A program made the translations under genes and the position numbers. From contig NZ_JADYUD010000013.1 in assembly GCF_021531595.1 (NCBI RefSeq), forward strand, positions 1 through 52,918: a stretch of DNA of 52,918 nt, read 5' to 3'. This document shows, piece after piece, positions 27,795 through 33,943 of this stretch (positions are counted from its first letter, which is position 1; each line of letters opens with the position of its first letter). This stretch comes from Fusobacterium perfoetens. Lineage in GTDB: Bacteria > Fusobacteriota > Fusobacteriia > Fusobacteriales > Fusobacteriaceae. The notes beneath the pieces are model-generated. The model searched no databases. It saw only the letters and a list, made by a program, of their open reading frames with translations, and had not been told where the DNA came from.

Positions 27795-27896
27795 ATGACT
27801 GCTGGTGCAATAATAATGATGCTTATAGGTTGCGGTGTAGTATGGGGAGGATTAATAACTACTATAGTAATCGCAATTAAAAAAGGAAATCTATAA
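27795..27896 (+). CDS. MetS-type NSS transporter small subunit, 33 residues
   Basis: A 33-residue protein (MTAGAIIMMLIGCGVVWGGL then a short hydrophobic stretch and KKGNL) encoded 27 bases after the symporter with an AAAGGAGG site. Sequence pattern, length and position match the MetS/alanine-importer small subunits that accompany NSS transporters, such as Corynebacterium MetPS, where the small subunit is needed for transport. One membrane helix with a positively charged tail is expected. Too short for normal gene finders. A strong terminator follows. Confidence 0.87.
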   Translation: MTAGAIIMMLIGCGVVWGGLITTIVIAIKKGNL

Positions 27897-27919
27897 TTTA
27901 AAAGGTTAATAAAATAAAT

Positions 27920-27946
27920 CGGGCTGTTTAATAACAGCCCGTTTTT
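27920..27946. terminator. Bidirectional intrinsic terminator between metS-type gene and marC
   Basis: CGGGCTGTT (27920-27928) pairs perfectly with AACAGCCCG (27933-27941) around a four-base loop, followed by TTTTT. It serves the NSS/MetS unit and probably marC on the other strand, which ends at 27954. Confidence 0.93.
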
Positions 27947-27953
27947 ATATTAT

Positions 27954-28574
27954 TTATCTGTTTTTAGCAATTACATCAAGAACTCCTGATATAAAAATTC
28001 TTACTCCTATTGACATTATAAATACCTGCATGACTCTTGAAAGAATATAAAGAACAAGTTTTCCAAGAAGTTTTTCAAGAAAAGTACCTATATAAAGGAT
28101 AAATCCAATAACAGAAAATGCTATTATAAGTGAAAGAGTACTTTGAACCATTCCTGTCTGAGATTTTACAATAAGCATTGTTGCAAGACTTCCGGGCCCT
28201 ACCATCATTGGAAAAGCCATAGGAATAACACCTTGTTTAACCTGTTCTTCAGGTGTCATTGAAAGCAGATCATTATCTTTTGCTTTTTTAGGTGGAAACA
28301 GAATGTTTCTGAAAGCAAGACCTGCAAGAAGAAATCCTCCAGCTATTCTAAGTTCCTTCATCTCTATTTTATAAAGATTTTTCATAAGAAACTCTCCAAC
28401 AAAACCAAAAATAAGCATAATACAGAAACCAGTAAGTGCTATCGTTTTAAAAAGTTTTGCACGAACTTCCCTGTCCATTCCATCACTCATGCTTACAAAA
28501 AGAGGAACATTTCCGAATGGGTTAAGGATAGCAATTAAAGTCAGAGCATCAGCTATTACATTGTGAAAAAACAT
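27954..28574 (-). CDS. MarC family integral membrane protein
   Basis: A 206-residue protein with about six hydrophobic segments and the MarC pattern (LTLIAILNPFGNVPLFVSM; PMAFPMMVGPGSLATML). The family is widespread but its transport role is not established; despite its name, a role in multiple antibiotic resistance is not supported. The start at 28574 is chosen because GGAGGG lies ten bases upstream; the longer open frame from 28661 would add an unusual hydrophobic leader. A promoter pair lies at 28660-28688. Confidence 0.9.
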   Translation of the reverse strand: MFFHNVIADALTLIAILNPFGNVPLFVSMSDGMDREVRAKLFKTIALTGFCIMLIFGFVGEFLMKNLYKIEMKELRIAGGFLLAGLAFRNILFPPKKAKDNDLLSMTPEEQVKQGVIPMAFPMMVGPGSLATMLIVKSQTGMVQSTLSLIIAFSVIGFILYIGTFLEKLLGKLVLYILSRVMQVFIMSIGVRIFISGVLDVIAKNR

Positions 28575-28659
28575 ATTGAACCAACCCTCCAATAATACTA
28601 AAGAATAAAATAAAAAAAATAAATAGAACAGATAATATACATATATATTTAGCGTATAC

Positions 28660-28688
28660 ATAATAGTACAATTCCATTAAAAAGTCCA
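28660..28688 (-). promoter_or_regulatory. marC promoter
   Basis: On the minus strand TGGACT (28688-28683) and TATTAT (28665-28660) are 17 bp apart, about 85 bases before the marC start. Consensus match only. Confidence 0.5.
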
Positions 28689-28756
28689 GTAAAAAAAGCA
28701 AGTATTACTTTTTTGTATAGTAAAGGTAAAGATGGTTAAAATTAGATATAAATAAA

Positions 28757-29009
28757 AGGGACTGTTGAATTTTCTAATTTATAAAAATAAAATTTTATCT
28801 TGTGAAAATATTTTTTATTTATATTGTTCGTTTCAGTGAGGAACAAACCAAGAAATTTAATAAATAAAATTTCTTGGTTCGTCGGGATTGCTAGTCGTCA
28901 GACTCCTTAGTAGTCCTCTGTCTCCTGCACTTCCGAACTCACTGCATAAATTACAAAAATATTTTCAATATTCTAAAATTTTATTTCTATAATATTTTCA
29001 ACAGTCCCT
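28757..29009. repeat. Palindromic intergenic repeat, copy 2 (with a longer centre)
   Basis: A 253-bp element bounded by the perfect 13-bp inverted repeat AGGGACTGTTGAA / TTCAACAGTCCCT. Its arms match copies 1 and 3, but the centre differs. It carries a 13-bp perfect hairpin (AACCAAGAAATTT 28846-28858 with 28867-28879) and a GC-richer stretch around 28880-28950 absent from the other copies. It fills most of the 460-bp gap between marC and cbiK. No ORF was found in it. Confidence 0.82.
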
Positions 29010-29034
29010 CTGTATTATTATATAATATTTTTAC

Positions 29035-29958
29035 TTAGTCTTTTTGTGTGCTGTAAAAAAGTTTCTTTGAAATCATATCTTCTTTTTTATTTTCAAGCAT
29101 AAATTTAGCATGTTCAATAAACATTTTTCTTATATCTTCCATCATACCAAGGCTTGTAAGTTTAACTTTTACTGTAAATCCTTCTTTTTCAAGAGCTTCT
29201 TTCCAGTCAACAGCTATATCGTTATTAGCATGATCTCCTGCTACAAACATAAATGGCATAAGAACAACTTTTTTAATTCCATCTTTTTTAAGTCCTTTTA
29301 CAACATCATCAAATTCAGGAAAACCTTCAACAGTTCCAACATAGAATTTATATCCCATAGATTTTGCAGTATAATCCATAGCAGGATAAGCTGCATTTCC
29401 ACTGTCATGTGTTCCGTGTCCTACAAGAACAACAGCTTCATCATCAGCAAGTTTTCCAGTTTCTTTGTTTATAATTTCTGCAACAGATTTGTAATCTTCA
29501 GGAGTTGTAAGAAGAGCTGAACCTATTCTTACTTCTTTAAATTTATCTTTGTACATATCAAGCTGTTGTTCAAGAGTTTTAGCTTCAACTCCGTTGATTA
29601 TATTTGTAGGCTGAACTATTATGTGAGTGTATCCTTCAGCTGCAAGTCTATCAAGAGCTTCAGCAGGATTATCTTTTACAATTCCTCTGTCTTTAAGCCT
29701 TCTCATAATAATTCTTGATGTGTACGCTTCTCTTACTTCCATTTTTGGAAATTCTTTTTCAGCTTCAGAGTTTACTGCATCAATGGTATTTTTTCTTGTG
29801 TCGTCAAAAGTAGTACCAAAATGCACCATAAGAACAGATGCCTTATCATTTTTTCCCATTGTTTTGTAAAAATCAGATTTCACAAATCCTCCTTCTTCAC
29901 CAGATGCAGCTGCTGAAATGGCAGCTGTAAGCATTAGTGCTGCAAATAATTTTCTCAT
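29035..29958 (-). CDS. cbiK: Exported CbiK-type sirohydrochlorin cobaltochelatase
   Basis: Anaerobic-type class II chelatase of the CbiK family, which inserts cobalt into sirohydrochlorin. The 307-residue product starts with a signal peptide (MRKLFAALMLTAAISAAASG), so the enzyme is likely periplasmic, as in Desulfovibrio CbiK-P. Metal-site residues are present: His181 in VGHGTH, Glu211 in VEGFPEF and His243 in AGDHANND. The gene stands alone downstream of a cobalamin riboswitch and a terminator/antiterminator, so low B12 should turn it on. Substrate could be cobalt, iron or nickel with a tetrapyrrole. GAGGAGG precedes the ATG. Confidence 0.9.
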   Translation of the reverse strand: MRKLFAALMLTAAISAAASGEEGGFVKSDFYKTMGKNDKASVLMVHFGTTFDDTRKNTIDAVNSEAEKEFPKMEVREAYTSRIIMRRLKDRGIVKDNPAEALDRLAAEGYTHIIVQPTNIINGVEAKTLEQQLDMYKDKFKEVRIGSALLTTPEDYKSVAEIINKETGKLADDEAVVLVGHGTHDSGNAAYPAMDYTAKSMGYKFYVGTVEGFPEFDDVVKGLKKDGIKKVVLMPFMFVAGDHANNDIAVDWKEALEKEGFTVKVKLTSLGMMEDIRKMFIEHAKFMLENKKEDMISKKLFYSTQKD

Positions 29959-29987
29959 AAAAACCTCCTCATAAAATTTAGGGAATT

Positions 29988-30045
29988 AAAAAAACTCCCA
30001 ATTAAAATTGAGAGAAGTCCATGACTAAAAAAGTCATTACCTCTC
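29988..30045 (-). terminator. Expression platform of the cobalamin riboswitch
   Basis: On the minus strand the terminator stem CTCTCAATT/AATTGGGAG (30014-29995) is followed by TTTTTTT. An alternative upstream hairpin (30045-30010: GAGAG...CTCTC with an ATGACT/AGTCAT core) uses the same CTCTC bases. The two structures are mutually exclusive, as expected for transcriptional control of cbiK. Confidence 0.8.
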
Positions 30046-30077
30046 CTGTCCTCGCAGGCAGTAAAACATATATTTTT

Positions 30078-30215
30078 ATAGCAGGTCTCCTGATTTAGAG
30101 TCATTTTACTGGCAGTCCTTCCCAAAGAAAAATCTTCAGTGGTATTCTACTTTCATCATCATCACAGTGGCGGGACCATGGGAGAATCTCACTCCTCTTC
30201 CCTTTTAACTGCTTA
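30078..30215 (-). ncRNA. Cobalamin riboswitch aptamer
   Basis: The minus strand carries the B12-box sequence CAGGAGACCTGC near 30092-30081, preceded by the other conserved blocks: AAAAGGGAA near the 5' end (about 30207-30199), CCCGCCACTGTGATGA in the core, and ACCACTG...TGGGAAGG. P1 ends GCAG/CTGC enclose it. This order is that of an AdoCbl-type riboswitch. It controls cbiK. Exact class (AdoCbl or hydroxocobalamin-selective) was not resolved. Confidence 0.92.
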
Positions 30216-30276
30216 TGCAGACTATAAAAATTTTTTATATAATCTGGAAAAATCCAGTGATTATATACTATATATA

Positions 30277-31269
30277 TTAAATAAAAAATTCAAGAATAAA
30301 TTTTTCTATTCCAGTTGCATCGTCAATTTGTCCTGTTTTTATTTTATATTCAACAACAAGAGTATCTTTCATTTTTCTCTTGTAAAATTCAGCAGAATAT
30401 AGATCAAGATATTTGAATTTTAAAAACAGAGGGTATTCAGCACTGATTCTAAAACTATTTATTCTGAAATGATTTTTTATATTTGGGTAAATATCAGCTT
30501 TAAATTTATTATAAGACATTCCTGTGCTTATGATTCCCCTTTGAAGAAGATCTTTTAATTTAAGCAATGTAGTAAGTTCTTCTCCTAAAATATTAAGAAA
30601 AAGCATATAATTTTTTTCAGCTCTTAAATGTTCAATAAGTTCTTTTACATTTTTATTATAAATAAAACTTTCAACAAGTTTATAAAGATTATATTCTGTA
30701 TTTATAGAAAGAATATGCTTTATTTTTTCTAGTTTAAAAGGTTCTCCATTTAGAAAATTTTCAACCTTTGCTATTTCATTTTTGATTTTGAGAAAATCTT
30801 CTCCTACCATTTCAATAAATTTTTCAGCTTCATATTCTGTACATTTAAGTTCTTTTTCTACGAAAAACTGAAGTGACTTTTTTTCTGTTTCTTTTCTTGC
30901 AGGAATAAGTTTAGCAACAGCTTCAAGATTTTTCATAGTAAGAGCTTTTTCAAGAGGATTTACTGTTTTTCCATAGTCGTTAAGAGATTCTTCATAGATT
31001 AAAATTATAATCTTTTGTGAGTAGTTAAATTCTCCTAAAGATTTTATAAAAGCATTAAGCCCTTTCATTTTTTCAAGCCTTCTTATAACAATAAGAGATT
31101 TTGGAATAAACATAGAATTTGTAGAAAGAGCCTGAAAAATATCATCAGTTTCATCTTGGGTTATATCAAAATATTGTTCAGGAATATTTTGATTTTCCTC
31201 TTTTATTTTTTTCAAAAGTTCATCGTATTTAAGCTGTAGAGGGATGTCCCCATATAAAAAGTAAACCAA
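30277..31269 (-). CDS. holA: DNA polymerase III delta subunit
   Basis: Clamp-loader subunit that opens the beta clamp. The 330-residue product has the HolA pattern: an N-terminal AAA-like region beginning YFLYGDIPLQLKYDE, conserved SMFIPKSLIVIRR (about 52-65), a middle segment FVEKELKCTEYEAEKFIEMVGEDFLKIKNEIAKV, and a C-terminal helical collar domain with LGEELTTLLKLKDLL. It lacks Walker motifs, as is normal for delta. Sequence is divergent but order and length fit. It has an extended -10 promoter at 31302-31310. Confidence 0.82.
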   Translation of the reverse strand: MVYFLYGDIPLQLKYDELLKKIKEENQNIPEQYFDITQDETDDIFQALSTNSMFIPKSLIVIRRLEKMKGLNAFIKSLGEFNYSQKIIILIYEESLNDYGKTVNPLEKALTMKNLEAVAKLIPARKETEKKSLQFFVEKELKCTEYEAEKFIEMVGEDFLKIKNEIAKVENFLNGEPFKLEKIKHILSINTEYNLYKLVESFIYNKNVKELIEHLRAEKNYMLFLNILGEELTTLLKLKDLLQRGIISTGMSYNKFKADIYPNIKNHFRINSFRISAEYPLFLKFKYLDLYSAEFYKRKMKDTLVVEYKIKTGQIDDATGIEKFILEFFI

Positions 31270-31301
31270 GATAATATCCTCCTTAAAATTTCCTTACTAT
31301 A

Positions 31302-31310
31302 ATTATATCA
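31302..31310 (-). promoter_or_regulatory. Extended -10 promoter of holA
   Basis: TGATATAAT on the minus strand (31310-31302) about 33 bases before the holA start, with no good -35 box. The same TGATATAAT form occurs before the flavodoxin gene (31382-31390) and hydG (44963-44955). Confidence 0.5.
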
Positions 31311-31381
31311 TAAACTGGAGAAATAAAATTATTCTATGAAAAAAATTTTTTTGCACACTTTTAGTATTTTTCCCGTCTATA

Positions 31382-31390
31382 TGATATAAT
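31382..31390 (+). promoter_or_regulatory. Extended -10 promoter of the flavodoxin gene
   Basis: TGATATAAT at 31382-31390, 38 bases ahead of the flavodoxin start, with no strong -35 box. It faces away from the holA promoter. Confidence 0.5.
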
Positions 31391-31428
31391 GATTTTTTAA
31401 GAAAGACAAATCAGGAGGAAACAAAATC

Positions 31429-31920
31429 ATGAAAATAGGAATTTTCTACGGAAGTACAACAGGAGTTACAAAAAGAGTGGCTGAAAGAGCAGGAGAGCTT
31501 CTTGGTGCAGATGTAATGAATGTATCTGAAATAGAAGATAAGATTGATAATTACGATATGCTTATATTTGCTACATCAAGCTGGAATAGAGGAGATGTTC
31601 AAAAAAGCTGGGAAGGGCATCTTAAATTTCTTGGAAGCAGAGATTTTGGTGGAAAAAAAGTTGCTCTTATAGGTGTAGGAGATCAGGAGTTTTTCGGAAA
31701 AACTTTTGTTGATGGAATGTGTGTTCTTTATACATATATAAAATATAATAATATAAATTTAATAGGAAAAACTTCAACAGAAGGTTATGAATTTGAAGAA
31801 TCAAGAAGTGTTGAAAAAGGAAAATTCATAGGCCTTGCAATAGATGATAAAAATCAGAAAGAACTTACAGAAGAAAGAATTGTAAACTGGGTAAATCAAC
31901 TTAAAGAAGAGATGAAATAA
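31429..31920 (+). CDS. fldA: Flavodoxin
   Basis: Small FMN electron carrier that replaces ferredoxin under iron limitation and feeds radical-SAM or pyruvate-oxidising enzymes. The 163-residue product has the phosphate-binding loop YGSTTGVTKR (9-18), a FATSSWNRGD segment, and the ALIGVGDQEFFGKTFVDGM core with the usual long-chain insertion. Length fits long-chain flavodoxins. AGGAGG precedes the ATG. A palindromic repeat follows the stop. Confidence 0.95.
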   Translation: MKIGIFYGSTTGVTKRVAERAGELLGADVMNVSEIEDKIDNYDMLIFATSSWNRGDVQKSWEGHLKFLGSRDFGGKKVALIGVGDQEFFGKTFVDGMCVLYTYIKYNNINLIGKTSTEGYEFEESRSVEKGKFIGLAIDDKNQKELTEERIVNWVNQLKEEMK

Positions 31921-31924
31921 TTTA

Positions 31925-32143
31925 TTTTTTATAGAGCTGTTGCATTATATAATCTATTAAAATAAAATTTTAGAATATTGAAAATATTTTTGTAATTTAT
32001 GAAGTGAGTTGAACGCTGAAAAATGACATGTTTGAGGACAAAGTCCGAGTTTGTCATTTTTAGTGAAACGAACAATATAAATAAAAAATATTTTCACAAG
32101 ATAAAATTTTATTTTTATAGGTTTACAACAGCTCTATAAAAAA
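31925..32143. repeat. Palindromic intergenic repeat, copy 3 (inverted relative to copy 1)
   Basis: A 219-bp element with a perfect 18-bp inverted repeat TTTTTTATAGAGCTGTTG / CAACAGCTCTATAAAAAA. Its reverse complement aligns closely with copy 1 over most of its length, including the nested AAAAATGACA/TGTCATTTTT hairpin (32020-32029 with 32053-32062). It lies between the convergent 3' ends of the flavodoxin gene and the 585-residue protein gene. Confidence 0.85.
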
Positions 32144-32167
32144 GATTTTTTAAGTTAGAAGATAATA

Positions 32168-33925
32168 TTAAAAATTAAAGAAGTATCCATTTTCTTTAAG
32201 AACTTCAGCAAGTTTTTCAATATCGCTTTCTTTAATTAAAATATGAAAGTTTTCAGCTTTCAAAATAATATTTGAAAGTCTTCTGTCTTTAGTAATAATA
32301 CTTATTAAATTTTTATCCTGTTCAAGTTTTATAACTCTGTATTCAGGAACAAGCTGTACATATTCCATTCTTTTCAGTAACTCCTCAAAAAAGTTTTTCC
32401 ATAAATCATTTAATTCATATTGTATTTTCTTTTTAAACTCATCTATTTTTTCTAAAAGAGCTTTCTTTGATGAAACTTTCTTTAAGAAACTTTCCTGAGT
32501 TATTTTAAATTTATTATCAGCTATTCTTATTCCTATACTTTCAAGGAAAAGAACTTTAACAGGAGAATCTCCTATTATTGTTATAATAAGTCTGTCATCT
32601 TCAAGAACTGCTGTTCCCTCTTCTTCCTCTTTGAAATCATATTTTTCTTGTCTGTCAAATATATATTTTCCAAGAGCAGTGAATTTAACTGCTTTTAATC
32701 CATCAAATTTTGAAAGATAACCATGCTTTAAATAAAGAGCATTATTTTCAGATGGAAGATCATAGTAAACTTCAAGAACTCCAAGAGCACTTAAGATGAA
32801 AAGTATTGATTTGATAAAAGGCTCAATTATATAAGCCTTGTATTTAAAATATGAAAGGATTTTTGTTCTTTCATAATTAGCTTCATTAATATAAATGTTT
32901 TCATAAACATCATTGATATCAAGAATTTCTATAAATTTATCTCTGTAAAGAATATATTTTATAATGTTTTCTACAGAAACAGGTTTATCATCAGGCATTT
33001 CAAGAAGAGCATCTCTTACACTTCCTATTGCTCTTTTTATCTCTTCATTATCTTTATCAATTTTCTTTACACCCTTAAGATAATTAAGATAAAGTCCTAC
33101 ATAAACAGAATTTTCACTTTTAATATTTTTTCCGTTAAGAAAATCAAGAATAATATTTTTAAGATTTGTTATTCTGAAATATTCTCTTGTAAGAAATTCT
33201 TTTTTCATCAGGAAAAAGAAAAGAGCTATAGTTTCTGTTTTAAGAAAATCAAGGTCTTTTGCATCTGTATAATATTCTTTTATATTACAGTATCTGCACA
33301 TATCATTTTTAGAAGCTTTTAAAAGTTTTCCACTGCTTGAAAGCTGAAGCCTTCCATCATTGAAAAAATTAAAATAGCTTGTAAGATTTTCAACAATACA
33401 GTTTTCATTATTATCTTTTAAAAGTTTTGGATTTTCAGGAACAGAATAGATGTAACAGTCTCTTATCTGAGGAAGAAAAGGTCTGTACATTCTTATTATG
33501 TCATTATCAATATAAAGATATTCATTTTTTTTAACTCCCTCTCCTATTTTAAAGAAAAGGTATTCATCTTTTAAATCAATAGAAGCTGCAAATTCTTTTC
33601 CTGCTTCCTGAAATTTTTCTCTGTCAGTTATAGGCATTCTGCCTTCCCATGCAATAGTTGTAAACATATCTTGTATATCTTTTGGGAAAGTATTGAATAT
33701 AGTAAGAAATACTTCTTTTTTTGAAAAAACTTGTTCAATCAGATCAAGAAATTTATTCTTACTGCTATCAGCAGTTATAAGAGAAATTTCAAATAATCCA
33801 AGATTGCTTCCAATATAACCTTCTGCAATCCAATTAAGGAAATATGTTTTAAAAAGTCTGAAAAGTTCATCTTTGGTATAAAATCTATTTAGTGCTTCCC
33901 GAAATCTTGTTTTGCTTATTGCCAT
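32168..33925 (-). CDS. Uncharacterised partner of the SNF2 ATPase, 585 residues
   Basis: I do not recognise a named family for the whole protein. It is mostly alpha-helical, with no signal peptide, membrane segment or nuclease motif. A paired-cysteine CRYCN motif (near residue 210) could be structural. The last 80 residues (from YVQLVPEYRVIKLEQDKNL to LKENGYFFNF) resemble the XPB/Ssl2-like helicase C-terminal domain by beta-strand and Leu-x2-x3-Leu-x2-Gly-Tyr pattern. It starts 18 bases after the SNF2 stop, so the pair is co-transcribed. The start at 33925 is preferred because GAGAG is six bases upstream; an ATG at 33931 abuts it. Confidence 0.85.
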   Translation of the reverse strand: MAISKTRFREALNRFYTKDELFRLFKTYFLNWIAEGYIGSNLGLFEISLITADSSKNKFLDLIEQVFSKKEVFLTIFNTFPKDIQDMFTTIAWEGRMPITDREKFQEAGKEFAASIDLKDEYLFFKIGEGVKKNEYLYIDNDIIRMYRPFLPQIRDCYIYSVPENPKLLKDNNENCIVENLTSYFNFFNDGRLQLSSSGKLLKASKNDMCRYCNIKEYYTDAKDLDFLKTETIALFFFLMKKEFLTREYFRITNLKNIILDFLNGKNIKSENSVYVGLYLNYLKGVKKIDKDNEEIKRAIGSVRDALLEMPDDKPVSVENIIKYILYRDKFIEILDINDVYENIYINEANYERTKILSYFKYKAYIIEPFIKSILFILSALGVLEVYYDLPSENNALYLKHGYLSKFDGLKAVKFTALGKYIFDRQEKYDFKEEEEGTAVLEDDRLIITIIGDSPVKVLFLESIGIRIADNKFKITQESFLKKVSSKKALLEKIDEFKKKIQYELNDLWKNFFEELLKRMEYVQLVPEYRVIKLEQDKNLISIITKDRRLSNIILKAENFHILIKESDIEKLAEVLKENGYFFNF

Positions 33926-33943
33926 AATCATCTCTCGCTTTCA

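Noticed and set aside
30139-30402. An 87-residue plus-strand ORF starting MVFYFHHHH
   Set aside because: It overlaps the cobalamin riboswitch and the 3' end of holA in antisense; the histidines come from the riboswitch core.
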